Shown here one piece after another: positions 18,005 to 27,700 of a DNA stretch of 64,000 nucleotides; position 1 is the first letter of the stretch, and every line of letters begins with the position of its first letter. The notes under the pieces were generated by a model. The model did not search any database and was not told where the DNA came from. It worked only from the letters and a program-made list of their open reading frames with translations. The position numbers and the translations under genes are program-made. The stretch covers positions 39,982-103,981 of the forward strand of contig NZ_BDAG01000024.1 of NCBI RefSeq assembly GCF_002091715.1, read 5' to 3'. Source of the DNA: Pseudomonas migulae NBRC 103157. GTDB lineage: Bacteria > Pseudomonadota > Gammaproteobacteria > Pseudomonadales > Pseudomonadaceae.

Positions 18005-18269
18005 CAATACGACCTGACGAAATTGAAGGCAATAGCTTGAGGATCAAATTTTCGTAGAACTGGCTGGTACGAGGTCGTGACGTCGCTGAAAGAGAACACG
18101 CTTCAGCCGTTGGGAAAGGGCATTTGCAGGGCAAAAAGGCGCGCGTACGCCCCTTACCACCCGCTCAGCTCAAGGCTGAAACAGGTGATGAGTGGTCGAC
18201 AAAAAGAGGGTCGAAGCAAGAGTTCAGGCGGACAGGGAAAGGGGGGAAACCCGTTCGGATCAAAGCCGA

Positions 18270-18989
18270 TCAGTTCAAGCGAGCCTTCTCGCCGAGGTCG
18301 TTATCGACTTGCTGCAGTACGTGGGGGCTGCCGTTAAGGAAGGCATCGACCATCTGCTCGATCAGCGCATCAATGTCCTCGGTCACGGGAAGATCGTAAA
18401 TCCACTTGCGCACGCCAATATAGAAAATGCTGGCATGCAAACTCCAAATCAACTCCAGCTCTTTTTCATTGATCGTTTCACCCGAGGATGGCGCCAATCC
18501 ATGGGTATGGCGAATTTCTGCAATGACAGGAATGAAGACGCGCTCACGCAATTTAGCCAGATACCGATCGTTGATACCTTCACGTGTCAGCCCGGCGAAT
18601 ACGAAGATACGAATCCATTCTCGCCGCAGAATCACGCTTGCGTATGAGGTATAGAAGCGAACCAGGCGAGACTGAAGGGGTTCCGAGCGATCCTTGATCA
18701 TCGCCTCCCACCCGCTATCCCACTGATAGACCTCGTCGTAGACACGGTCTATCAAGGCCTCTTTGCTAGGAAAATATCGATAAAGTAACGGTTGGGTAAT
18801 ATCAAGTTGTCGCGCCAGCTCACGGGTACTCCCCGAGAATCCGCACGTCGCAAAATGCTCGATGGCTTTCTGCACAATTTGCTTTTCCCTGACCTCTGGC
18901 GAAAGGCGTCGAGTCGTCGACTTGACGAGGCCTTCGGAGTCCGCTGATTTTCCAGGCTCTTTCTCGTCTATATTTTTTGAGTCTTGCAT
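18270..18989 (-). CDS. TetR-family transcriptional regulator
   Basis: 239 residues. After a charged 30-residue N-terminal extension comes the TetR HTH (about 35-82: FSGSTRELARQLDITQPLLY, then RYFPSKEALIDRVYDEV), then an all-helical ligand domain. It is transcribed toward the VOC operon in the same direction with a 307-base spacer, and the palindrome in that spacer is the likely target. The ligand is presumably the substrate or an intermediate of that operon. The helix-turn-helix looks complete. Confidence 0.9.
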   Translation of the reverse strand: MQDSKNIDEKEPGKSADSEGLVKSTTRRLSPEVREKQIVQKAIEHFATCGFSGSTRELARQLDITQPLLYRYFPSKEALIDRVYDEVYQWDSGWEAMIKDRSEPLQSRLVRFYTSYASVILRREWIRIFVFAGLTREGINDRYLAKLRERVFIPVIAEIRHTHGLAPSSGETINEKELELIWSLHASIFYIGVRKWIYDLPVTEDIDALIEQMVDAFLNGSPHVLQQVDNDLGEKARLN

Positions 18990-19056
18990 AACGCCTCACT
19001 AGAGCTTCATCGAGGCATCATACAAAACAAAAGAATGCGCTGGCTATGAACCCCGC

Positions 19057-19701
19057 CTATTTGGCCAGGCGGCTTTCAATATCTGTCTTGAACAAGGCTG
19101 GACGGCTTAAATAGTGCCCCATGGGCAACACTTCCATCTCGCCATCGATTTCCAGCGCAAACGCCGGAAAACCGCGAGCATGCAGGGTTTCAAGCATCCC
19201 GTTGCTGCGTTGGATATGGTCCTGTAATGAGTTCGCGGTGACCGAATCAAAGGTCGCCATAAACGCACCGGGTTCAAATCCAAGCTCACTGGCAATGTCG
19301 GCGATCACTCCACGATCCGCGATGGCTCGTCCCTGCTGGTAGTACGCAATCTGCAGGCGCTTGAGCATTTCGATGCCGCACCCTGACAGTTGTTGAGCCG
19401 TCAACATGGCTGCAATCGGTGGTGAAGAATCCAGATGGACATTTTCATGTTCAAGTACGCCCTGGACGTAGGCGTCTGCAAAGGTTTGTTTGCTGAATGC
19501 GCTAATCCGGGCTTCGTGAGGACGAACAAAGTCGCGCCATTCACCCGACACCAACTTGCTTTTGTCTCCCGAGAGCATGCCCACACCATGGGCCTGAATG
19601 TCCAGGCCAGCAACAGTGGCCGCTGCCGTGATCATCGGTGCCGCGCCATAGCACCAGCCGCAGAACGGATCGTAGACGTAATGCAATGTTGCAGTGCTCA
19701 T
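19057..19701 (-). CDS. DsbA-fold thioredoxin-like protein with CGWC active site
   Basis: 214 residues, no signal peptide. It opens with LHYVYDPFCGWCYGAAP, placing the active-site pair at C14 and C17, followed by a helical insertion and a cis-Pro segment ARGFPAFALEIDGE near 180. This is the cytosolic DsbA-family branch often annotated as protein-disulfide isomerase. It lies between the TetR and LysR genes, co-directional with both. It is a distant structural counterpart of the FrnE-like protein at 6630-7274, so each redox cluster has its own cytosolic DsbA-fold protein. Confidence 0.85.
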   Translation of the reverse strand: MSTATLHYVYDPFCGWCYGAAPMITAAATVAGLDIQAHGVGMLSGDKSKLVSGEWRDFVRPHEARISAFSKQTFADAYVQGVLEHENVHLDSSPPIAAMLTAQQLSGCGIEMLKRLQIAYYQQGRAIADRGVIADIASELGFEPGAFMATFDSVTANSLQDHIQRSNGMLETLHARGFPAFALEIDGEMEVLPMGHYLSRPALFKTDIESRLAK

Positions 19702-19743
19702 TCAAGCCTCCGGAATCTGCTGTGTTTAAACAGCGAAAAGGGA

Positions 19744-20661
19744 TCAGCGCAGGGGTAAGCCTTCAGGCCCCAGCAATTCGCTGATGAAATCGATAAACGC
19801 ATTGACGCGTCTGGAGCCACGATGATTGGGGAGATACAGCGCAGAGATAGCCGAACTCGCATCGTTCGGATTGACGACAAATGACTCGAACAACGACGTC
19901 AATTGACCGCCACCAATATCATCGTTGACGAGCCAGTCAGGTAACAACGCCACCCCACCGCCCGCCAGCGCGATCTCCCGCAAAACCTCCGCATTGTTGC
20001 TTTTGAAGCGTCCCTCCACGGAGACTCGGGTCTCTTCACCGTCCCTCAGGAAAGTCCAAAGCTGTTGCTTGGTTCCGTAACTGAAGCGCAGGCATTCGTG
20101 CTGCAAGAGGTCCATTGGATGTTCAGGGAGGCCACGGATTTTCAGGTACTCGACACTGGCAACCACCCGACGTCTGAAATAGCCGACGGGACGACTGACT
20201 ACGCCATCCATCGCTGCTGCCGAGCCCAACCGAATCGATAGATCGACGCGCTCGCCCAGCAACTCGACAATGTCGTCAGAAAGCGTCATGTCCAATATGA
20301 GTTGCGGGTAACGCTTCAGAAACGAAGCGATATGAGGCGCGATCAGGCGGCGTCCAAATGCCACCGGTACGGAAATACGCAGATGCCCTGCGGGAACTTC
20401 CCCACGGTCAGTCACCGAAGCATCCGCTTCGGCTACAGCGTTCAAGACCTCCCGGGCTTTCAAGTAGTAGGCGGCCCCGGCATCTGACAGCGAGATTTGA
20501 CGCGTGGAGCGGTTAAGCAGGACGGCGCCCAGCTCCGCCTCAAGCCCATCGATCATCCGGGTCACGGAAGATGTCGCCAGGCCTAACTGCCGAGCGGCAG
20601 AAGAAAAGCCCTTCGAGTCCACAGCCTGGACGAACATCTTCAATGCGAGCAGCTTGTCCAT
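19744..20661 (-). CDS. LysR-family transcriptional regulator (paralog 3 of 3)
   Basis: 305 residues, the same length as the LysR at 7387-8304 and very similar to it throughout: identical MDKLLALKMFVQ start, SSVTRMIDGLEAELGAVLLN in the HTH region, PVAFGRRLIAPHI, and ALYLPNHRGSRRVNAF near the end. HTH about 1-60 and effector domain about 90-300. It is followed by the DsbA-fold gene (42-base gap) and preceded by the MFS exporter gene (40-base gap), all leftward, so the three may form one transcript. The effector is unknown. Confidence 0.92.
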   Translation of the reverse strand: MDKLLALKMFVQAVDSKGFSSAARQLGLATSSVTRMIDGLEAELGAVLLNRSTRQISLSDAGAAYYLKAREVLNAVAEADASVTDRGEVPAGHLRISVPVAFGRRLIAPHIASFLKRYPQLILDMTLSDDIVELLGERVDLSIRLGSAAAMDGVVSRPVGYFRRRVVASVEYLKIRGLPEHPMDLLQHECLRFSYGTKQQLWTFLRDGEETRVSVEGRFKSNNAEVLREIALAGGGVALLPDWLVNDDIGGGQLTSLFESFVVNPNDASSAISALYLPNHRGSRRVNAFIDFISELLGPEGLPLR

Positions 20662-20701
20662 GACACTCCTTGGCTATTGCGCGTTGTGGTGACCGATTGA
20701 C

Positions 20702-21913
20702 TCACTGAACCTGGCCGGTGCGACGAGAAACAATCGAGAAGACGACCAGAGAGACCAGTGACAATCCACTCCCCACCGCTGCAATCGCCAACCAGCTGGC
20801 GTGTTCATAAAGCGAACTGGCCACCGAGGAACCGATTGCACCGCCAATGAAGATACTGATCATGTACAACGCATTCAGACGGCCTCTGTTGGCGGTGCCC
20901 AGGGCATAGACGGCTCGTTGGCCCAGCACCATGTTCATCTGCACCGCAAAATCCAGCGCAACACCGGTGACCGCCAAACCGATCACGCCGTAAAAGGGAT
21001 TGATGAAGGCCGGAAGGAAGCTCACCACGCCCAGCACCATGGCCAACTGTGAGGCCCGTCGAGTGTGCCCGGCATCAGCGAGTCGGCCACTCAGAGGTGC
21101 GGCGACGGCACCGATGGCGCCGACCAGAGAGAACATCGCGATCTGACTTTGCGTCAGGCCAAACTCACGACTCAACACCAGCGGTACCGCGGTCCAGAAC
21201 AAACTGAACGCCGCAAACATCAACCCTTGATAAAGCGCACGCTGACGCAATACCGGCTCGCGGCAAAACAGTTGTCCAAGGGACATCAGCAACTGACCAT
21301 ATGACGCGCGGTGGGCCGGCTGCCATTTGGGCATGGTCATGCTGATCACGATGGAGATGATGAGCATCAAGCCAGCCGCCCCGATGAACACTGCCCTCCA
21401 GCCGAAATGATCAGCCACCAGGCTCGACAGCGGCCGCGCAAGCAGAATCCCCAGCAGCAGGCCCCCCATGATCCCGCCCACCACCCGGCCACGAGATTCT
21501 TCCGGTGCCAGATGCGCGGCCAACGGGATAAGCATTTGCACCGAGACCGAGCTGAAACCGATGAGTGCCGATACGACAAGAAACACGCTCGGCTGCTTGG
21601 CCAGACCCGCGGCAACCAGGCTGAAGATCGTCATCACGATCGTCGCGATCATCAGCCGGCGGTTTTCTACCAGGTCCGCCAAGGGCACCAGGAAAAACAA
21701 TCCAAGGGCATAACCAATCTGAGTCAGCGAAACAATAAAGCTCGCGCTGCCATTCGACATGCCGATATCCGGGGCGATCAAGCTGATGATCGGTTGTGCG
21801 TAATAGATGTTGGCGACGATGGCACCGCAACAAAACGCAAACAGAAGTACCAGCCCTCTGGTCATTGAAGCCTTTTGTATCGTCGTTGCTGTACCGCTTG
21901 TAGAAACGCCCAT
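20702..21913 (-). CDS. MFS transporter, DHA1/AraJ-like efflux protein
   Basis: 403 residues with twelve predicted membrane helices. The N-terminal helices carry CCGAIVANIYYAQPIISLIA and the loop LVPLADLVENRRLMI, which resembles the drug/H+ antiporter signature, and the protein has the length of 12-TMS DHA1 exporters. Probable role: proton-driven export of a toxic aromatic or metabolite of the adjacent pathways. The 251-base spacer upstream (21914-22164) holds two hairpins, GACGCAAC-5-GTTGCGTC at 22026-22046 and CAACGTC-6-GACGTTG at 22072-22091, of unknown role; either could be an operator. Confidence 0.85.
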   Translation of the reverse strand: MGVSTSGTATTIQKASMTRGLVLLFAFCCGAIVANIYYAQPIISLIAPDIGMSNGSASFIVSLTQIGYALGLFFLVPLADLVENRRLMIATIVMTIFSLVAAGLAKQPSVFLVVSALIGFSSVSVQMLIPLAAHLAPEESRGRVVGGIMGGLLLGILLARPLSSLVADHFGWRAVFIGAAGLMLIISIVISMTMPKWQPAHRASYGQLLMSLGQLFCREPVLRQRALYQGLMFAAFSLFWTAVPLVLSREFGLTQSQIAMFSLVGAIGAVAAPLSGRLADAGHTRRASQLAMVLGVVSFLPAFINPFYGVIGLAVTGVALDFAVQMNMVLGQRAVYALGTANRGRLNALYMISIFIGGAIGSSVASSLYEHASWLAIAAVGSGLSLVSLVVFSIVSRRTGQVQ

Positions 21914-22164
21914 TCCATAAACTCCTGAGATTCGACAGCGGTGACTCTCCAGGAGAGATCACTCGCATTGATGGTTTTCAGGGCTACAAAATAGGCGGCA
22001 CTACCCCTTCAGAGAATAGGGGCGGGACGCAACGTCATGTTGCGTCAAGCGCAAAAGACGCCGGGCCTCGTCAACGTCCCTTCTGACGTTGGCATCCGAT
22101 GAGGCCAAGCAGACGCGAGACCAATGCGAGCGCAACAGGACACCTGCACGCTCGCCTGTCACGC

Positions 22165-24165
22165 TCAGTGAGGGGCGCGAGGGATCGTCTTGAGCAGGTC
22201 TTCGGGGCTGATGTGACCGACGATCGGTTCCATGACGCTGCCCGGTTGCGGCAGATCGAGGATGTGCCCCTTGATCTTGCCGATGACGTGCATCTCACAC
22301 GGCTTGCAGTCGAACTTCAGCGTCAGCACCTCGTCACCGTGTACCAGTTGCATCGGCGCGACCTTGGTGCGCACACCGGTGACGCCTTTGGCTTGCTTGG
22401 GGCAAAGGTTGAAGGAGAAACGCAGGCAGTGCTTGGTGATCATCACCGGCACCTCGCCGGTTTCCTCGTGAGCCTCGAACGCCGCGTCGATCAGCTTCAC
22501 ACCATGACGGTGATAGAAGTCGCGGGCCTTCTGGTTGTAGACGTTGGCCAGGAACGACAGGTGCGATTCCGGGTACACCGGCGGCGGGTTGGTTTCGGCC
22601 TTGCGACCTCCACGTGGGTGGGCCAGCAGGCGAGCCGCGGTCAATGCTTCGATCGCTTCGCGGCGCAAGGCCTTGAGTTGCGAATTGGGGATAAAGAACG
22701 CCTGGGGCGCATCCAGTTCAATGGCGGTGGCGTGGTAGTCGGTGGTGCCCAGTTGACCGAGCAGGTCTCGCAGTTGCTCCAGTGCCTGCTCCGGCTTGTT
22801 GGCCAGACCGAACGGGCCGTCCAGGGACACGCTGGCGCTGACGCCCTCCTCGCTGGTGGCGGTCAGTTGCAGACGCTGCTCGTCCAGCCGTGCGACCCAG
22901 GTCAGGCCGATACGACGTTCGGCGGACGTCTTCTGCAAGGCTTGCTGCCAGTTATGGTCCAGGTTGCGGCTCAGTGGATGGTTGGGCCGTAGCTTGTACA
23001 TGCCGTCCGGCATCTCGTTGGGCTCGACGCGATAGCGGTAGCGCTTCTGGCCATCTTCGTCGAACTCGCCCTTGGGCTCCGCGATATTGGCGCGAAAACC
23101 CACCACTTCGCGCTTGACCTGCACATTGAGGCCATCGCCGTTGGACAACGGCTCAAAGGTCACTACCTGCATGTCGCGCTTGCCAACCTTCTCCACCACG
23201 CCCACCGGCAAGCCGGTGAAGGTCGGTGAGTCGAAGGCGCCGATGTCGATCTTGCGCTCGCTGACGAAGTAGTCGGTGCTGCCACGGTGGAAGGTCTTGT
23301 CCGGGTCGGGCACGAAGAAGTGCGCCGTGCGGCCACTGGAAGCGCGGGCCAGGTCCGGACGATCTTCAAGAACATCGTCCAGGCGCTGGCGGTAGTAGGC
23401 CGTGATGTTCTTCACATAGCCCATGTCCTTGTAGCGCCCTTCGATCTTGAACGAGCGAACGCCGGCTTCCACCAACGCGCGGATGTTGGCGCTCTGGTTG
23501 TTGTCCTTCATCGACAGCAGGTGTTTTTCGTAGGCGACAACGCGACCCTGGTCGTCCTTGAGGGTGTACGGCAAACGGCAGGCCTGGGAGCAGTCGCCAC
23601 GGTTGGCACTACGGCCGTTCTGCGCGTGGGAAATATTGCACTGGCCGGAGAACGCCACACACAGCGCGCCGTGAATGAAGAACTCGATCGCCGCGTCGGT
23701 CTCGTCGGCAATGGCGCGAATCTCTTGCAGGTTCAGTTCGCGGGCGAGTACCAGTTGGGAGAAGCCAGCCTGATCAAGGAACTTCGCTCGCGCCAGGGTG
23801 CGGATGTCGGTCTGGGTGCTGGCGTGCAGCTCGATCGGCGGGATATCCAGCTCCATCACGCCCAGGTCCTGGACAATCAACGCATCGACACCGGCATCGT
23901 ACAGTTCGTGGATCAGCTTGCGCGCCGGCTCCAGCTCGTTGTCATGCAGGATCGTGTTGAGAGTGGTAAACACCCGGGCGTGGTAACGACGGGCGAACTC
24001 CACCAGTCCGGCGATTTCACTCACCTCATTGCAGGCGTTGTGGCGGGCGCCGAAGCTTGGGCCACCGATATACACGGCGTCGGCACCATGCAGGATGGCT
24101 TCGCGGGCGATGCTCACGTCACGGGCGGGACTGAGCAGCTCCAGGTGATGTTTAGGTAGAGACAT
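22165..24165 (-). CDS. rlhA: U32-family 23S rRNA hydroxylase RlhA
   Basis: 666 residues. Peptidase U32 domain (about 1-300) with the U32 signature around ALCVAFSGQCNIS and the following cysteines (NRGDCSQACRLPY), which in this family bind an Fe-S cluster, then a long C-terminal extension with the DUF3656-type middle domain. The full length is that of YdcP/RlhA (about 650 residues), which makes 5-hydroxycytidine at C2501 of 23S rRNA, rather than TrhP/YegQ (about 450). The start MSLPKHHLELLSPARDVSIA is typical. It appears to be transcribed alone. Confidence 0.87.
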   Translation of the reverse strand: MSLPKHHLELLSPARDVSIAREAILHGADAVYIGGPSFGARHNACNEVSEIAGLVEFARRYHARVFTTLNTILHDNELEPARKLIHELYDAGVDALIVQDLGVMELDIPPIELHASTQTDIRTLARAKFLDQAGFSQLVLARELNLQEIRAIADETDAAIEFFIHGALCVAFSGQCNISHAQNGRSANRGDCSQACRLPYTLKDDQGRVVAYEKHLLSMKDNNQSANIRALVEAGVRSFKIEGRYKDMGYVKNITAYYRQRLDDVLEDRPDLARASSGRTAHFFVPDPDKTFHRGSTDYFVSERKIDIGAFDSPTFTGLPVGVVEKVGKRDMQVVTFEPLSNGDGLNVQVKREVVGFRANIAEPKGEFDEDGQKRYRYRVEPNEMPDGMYKLRPNHPLSRNLDHNWQQALQKTSAERRIGLTWVARLDEQRLQLTATSEEGVSASVSLDGPFGLANKPEQALEQLRDLLGQLGTTDYHATAIELDAPQAFFIPNSQLKALRREAIEALTAARLLAHPRGGRKAETNPPPVYPESHLSFLANVYNQKARDFYHRHGVKLIDAAFEAHEETGEVPVMITKHCLRFSFNLCPKQAKGVTGVRTKVAPMQLVHGDEVLTLKFDCKPCEMHVIGKIKGHILDLPQPGSVMEPIVGHISPEDLLKTIPRAPH

Positions 24166-24445
24166 GTTTTTTTATCTGGTTTGTCACGGTCGAGGCACGC
24201 ATTGTAGCGGCGAAACGCTTGACCGGCACCCGTGGCCTACCGAGTGGTAGCCGCCCCAAACCGTCAACCCGATTCCCCCGGCGCTGACCACTCGGCCATT
24301 CGCCACCGTGAATCAATGGCAACAAAAATATGTTTGCTACCATTAGAGAGCAGCATCGAGGCTGAGGCCTGGCTTGCGAAATCGGCTTTAACCTTCCTGA
24401 CATTGATCCATTCCGTTCCAGCCTGCCTGAGCAGGTGGGGGGCCA

Positions 24446-25894
24446 ATGCGCATTCCATTATTTTTCGCGGTGGCCGCGGCACTGTTGTTACACGGATATT
24501 CCTGTCTGGCGCAGCCATTGGATGCGACCGCGAACGGTGCCGATTCCGCGCCCGTCACGGCAGCCGTCAAAGACGCCGTGTTCAATCAGGAGCAGCTGGA
24601 TCAAATGCTGGCGCCCATTGCGCTCTACCCGGATCCGCTGCTGGCCCAGGTACTGATGGCCACCACGTACCCCGGCGAAGTCACCGAGGCGGTGACCTGG
24701 TCCAAGTCACACCCGGACGCCAAGGGCGACGATGCGGTCAAACAAGTGGCGAGCCAGACGTGGGACCCGAGTGTGCAGGCGCTGGTCGCCTTCCCGCAGG
24801 TGCTGGCAACGCTGGGGCAGGATCCCGTTTGGGTACAACGCCTGGGGGATGCCTTTCTGGCGCAGCCCGACGATACCATGGAGGCAGTGCAACGCCTGCG
24901 TCATCAGGCGCAAGCGGCAGGCAATCTGCAGAGCAATCAATATCAGAACGTGACGGTCGAAACCGTTGCGGCACCGGCACCCACCACCGCCACTTCGGCG
25001 TCTGCGCCTGCCAGCAGCACCTCCACCATCATCATTCAGCCCTCCGATCCACAGGTGGTGTACGTCCCCAGTTACAACCCGACCACCACATACGGGACCT
25101 GGTCCTATCCCGCGTCCCCCCCTGTTTACTACCCGCCACCGCCCGCCTATTACCCCGGCTCGGCGTTGATGGCCGGACTGGCGTTTGGTACCGGTGTGGC
25201 GATCGTCGGCGCGCTATGGGGTGACTGTGACTGGGATAACAACGACATCGACATCGACGTCAACCGCTACAACAACATCAACGCCAACAACCGAATCACC
25301 AATAATCAGAACAAGTGGCAGCACAACACCCTTCATCGCGACGGTGTTCCTTACCGAGACAGAAAGAGCCGCGAACAGTACGGCCGACAACTGGACGGTG
25401 CCAGTCAGCGTGAGGCGTATCGAGGGGACAATGTCGAGCGGGCCCAGGCTCGTGAACGGGCCCGTGGAGCCATGGACAAGCGCGGCTTCGAACAACCTGC
25501 CGCCAGCAACCGCGAAGCCCGGGATCGCGCGCGCGAAGCCCAGTCCGCAACCTCGGCCAACAATCGGATGCAAGGCACAGACAGAGCGAAGTCGTCCGAC
25601 AGAAGTCAGGGTAATGCCAGAAACACTCGGGAGAGCCAGCAAGCCAGGCAGCAGACCGCTCAGGTGAACCCGCGCGGACAGGGCATGGCGCAAAACAGGC
25701 CATCCGCCAGCGCGGGCAGTGCCCGCAACAATGCATTCGCCGGCGCGCGATCACCGGCCCAGTCCAACGCACAAGCCAGTCGTGGCCGGGCCAGTCAGGT
25801 ATCCGCCCAGCGCGCCAGTGCTTCGCGACCAGCCGGCCACCAGATCAGTCGGCCGTCGAATCCACCCGCGCGTCAACGAGGGGGCCGTCGTTGA
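24446..25894 (+). CDS. DUF3300 exported protein
   Basis: 482 residues with a signal peptide (about 1-23, cut after SCLA). The DUF3300 domain (about 45-200) is recognisable from LDQMLAPIALYPDPLLAQVL and AVTWSKSHPDAKGDDAVKQV. After a Pro/Tyr-rich linker (YPPPPAYYPG), a short hydrophobic stretch and an Asp/Asn-rich segment (about 262-285), the C-terminal half is an Arg/Gln/Ala/Ser-rich, probably disordered tail. Function is not established. It overlaps the DUF2950 gene by four bases; the two families recur side by side, suggesting a joint envelope role. The 280-base gap upstream holds no gene. Confidence 0.85.
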   Translation: MRIPLFFAVAAALLLHGYSCLAQPLDATANGADSAPVTAAVKDAVFNQEQLDQMLAPIALYPDPLLAQVLMATTYPGEVTEAVTWSKSHPDAKGDDAVKQVASQTWDPSVQALVAFPQVLATLGQDPVWVQRLGDAFLAQPDDTMEAVQRLRHQAQAAGNLQSNQYQNVTVETVAAPAPTTATSASAPASSTSTIIIQPSDPQVVYVPSYNPTTTYGTWSYPASPPVYYPPPPAYYPGSALMAGLAFGTGVAIVGALWGDCDWDNNDIDIDVNRYNNINANNRITNNQNKWQHNTLHRDGVPYRDRKSREQYGRQLDGASQREAYRGDNVERAQARERARGAMDKRGFEQPAASNREARDRAREAQSATSANNRMQGTDRAKSSDRSQGNARNTRESQQARQQTAQVNPRGQGMAQNRPSASAGSARNNAFAGARSPAQSNAQASRGRASQVSAQRASASRPAGHQISRPSNPPARQRGGRR

Positions 25895-26808
25895 AAAACA
25901 ATCCTCGAATAATGTTACTCATGGGCGTGTTCCCCCAGGTATTGGCGATGGCTGCCGGCATGGCCTGGTCGTGTGTCGTTACGGCACAGCAGACATTCCC
26001 GACGCCGGAAAAGGCCGCTCAAGCGTTCGTCGAAGCACTGGGTACGGAACACGCCGATCAGGCGCGCCTGACAGAGTTGCTGGGCAATGAATGGCACAGC
26101 TACATCCCCCGCGAAGGGGTTCAGCGCAGTGATGTGGATGCGTTTTTGAAGCAATACCACGATCAACATTCCATTGAAAAAACCAGCGACCGCAAGGCGC
26201 TTCTGTCGGTCGGCAGCGACCACTGGACACTGCCGATACCCATGGTCAAAGTCGATAAAGGTTGGCGCTTCGACATCAAGGCCGGCCAGGCCGAAATCCG
26301 TGCCCGTCGAATTGGCCGCAACGAACTCGCTGCGTTGCAATCGGTACGGACTTATCACGACGCCCAGATGGACTATTCGTCAGAGGACCGTGACGGTGAC
26401 GGCGCACTCGAGTATGCGCAGAAAATCTTCAGCACCGCCGGCAAGCACGACGGTCTCTACTGGGCCGACGACGATAGCGATCAGATCAGCCCGTTGGGAT
26501 CCTCGTTCGGCAAAGCCATTGCCGGCGAAGACTGGCACGGTTACCACTTCCGTATTCTTGATGGCCAAGGTCCTTCGGCACCTGGCGGCGCCTACAGCTA
26601 CCTCATCGGTGACAAGATGAGCCGTGGCTTTGCACTGATCGCCTGGCCGGCGAAATACGCTGACACCGGGGTCATGAGTTTCATGATCAGCCATGAAGGT
26701 CAGGTGTTCGAGAAAGACCTGGGAGCCGAGGGTGAGAAACTGGCACGGTCAATGAAGCGTTTTGACCCGGATGACAGCTGGAAGGTGGTGCCTGCCGACC
26801 AAGAGTAA
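25891..26808 (+). CDS. DUF2950 exported protein
   Basis: 305 residues from TTG 25891, which overlaps the preceding stop; ATG 25912 is an alternative. Signal peptide about 8-32, then the DUF2950 domain, seen from TFPTPEKAAQAFVEAL at the mature N-terminus, IPMVKVDKGWRFDIKAGQ and GAYSYLIGDKMSRGFALIAW. The function is unknown; it is a periplasmic or surface protein translated with its DUF3300 partner. Length and C-terminus look complete. Confidence 0.83.
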   Translation: MKNNPRIMLLMGVFPQVLAMAAGMAWSCVVTAQQTFPTPEKAAQAFVEALGTEHADQARLTELLGNEWHSYIPREGVQRSDVDAFLKQYHDQHSIEKTSDRKALLSVGSDHWTLPIPMVKVDKGWRFDIKAGQAEIRARRIGRNELAALQSVRTYHDAQMDYSSEDRDGDGALEYAQKIFSTAGKHDGLYWADDDSDQISPLGSSFGKAIAGEDWHGYHFRILDGQGPSAPGGAYSYLIGDKMSRGFALIAWPAKYADTGVMSFMISHEGQVFEKDLGAEGEKLARSMKRFDPDDSWKVVPADQE

Positions 26809-26951
26809 ACACTTCGAACGGCGCGCTATCCTTGATCCGGGTACTGAACTGACCGGTCGCACCGAAGGAGGTCATCACGTTCTGATGAACTACCGGCCTG
26901 GATCACGGCACCAGGCACTTTTGTCTGACACCCTGAAACGGAGACGCCAGC

Positions 26952-27530
26952 ATGAGCACCTTGAAACTTCACCCAGTACTGGACAATGGTTTCCAACCCG
27001 CCGCCGCGGATTTCAAAGGTGGCACCCTGCAATGCCTGTGTGCGACCGACAAGGTCGAGGTCAGGATCGACGCGCAAACCCTGCATAACCACGCGTGCGG
27101 CTGCAGCAAATGCTGGAAACCGCAAAATGCGATATTCGCCGTCATTGCCGTGGTACCCCGGGATAAGGTCAGCGTCACGGCCCACGGCGAAAAACTGGCC
27201 ATCGTCGACGAAACCGCCACCATCCAGCGGCACGCCTGCAAACAGTGCCACGCTCACCTCTTCGGGCGCATCGAAAACAAGGACCATGCCTTTTATGGCC
27301 TGGACTTCGTCCACACCGAGCTCTCTCCCCAGAGCGGATGGGCGCCACCGGGCTTCGCAGCGTTCGTGTCCTCCATCATCGAAACCGGCACACCGCCCTC
27401 GCAAATGAAGGCCATCCGTGAGCGTCTTCGCTCGATCGGCCTGGAGCCCTATGACTGCCTGTCTCCGGACTTGATGGACGCACTGGCGACTCATGTCGCC
27501 AGACAGAAAGGCCTGCTCCCCGCCGCCTGA
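26952..27530 (+). CDS. gfa: S-(hydroxymethyl)glutathione synthase (glutathione-dependent formaldehyde-activating enzyme)
   Basis: 192 residues, the normal Gfa length. Zinc-binding cysteines sit in LQCLCAT, HACGCSKCWKP and HACKQCHAHLFGR, and the C-terminal GLEPYDCLSPDLMDALATHV is characteristic. The enzyme accelerates condensation of formaldehyde with glutathione, the first step of formaldehyde detoxification before AdhC/FrmA. No adhC is next to it, so it acts with a copy elsewhere. It appears to be transcribed alone, from the 143-base gap after the DUF2950 gene. Confidence 0.92.
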   Translation: MSTLKLHPVLDNGFQPAAADFKGGTLQCLCATDKVEVRIDAQTLHNHACGCSKCWKPQNAIFAVIAVVPRDKVSVTAHGEKLAIVDETATIQRHACKQCHAHLFGRIENKDHAFYGLDFVHTELSPQSGWAPPGFAAFVSSIIETGTPPSQMKAIRERLRSIGLEPYDCLSPDLMDALATHVARQKGLLPAA

Positions 27531-27700
27531 TTGATCGACCGCCGCGGCTCTGGGCCGGGAGCTGCCGGTGGTCGTTGCCTTTGGCTTGTCACCGGCGTTT
27601 GACTAAGCTGAATAGATCAGGACGAACTGAAATCCAAGTGATAGCGGCCACCCGCGAATCCGGACGGGTATCAAGACGGTAACTCGCAAAGGAGATGACC

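Noticed and set aside
18077..18399. Open frames in the leader between VOC and TetR genes
   Set aside because: Two overlapping frames with no homology, running into the antisense of the TetR gene.
24272..24304. tRNA-like stretch on the minus strand (ATGGCCGAGTGGTC)
   Set aside because: Only a D-arm-like block is present; no anticodon stem, T-arm or acceptor pairing could be found.
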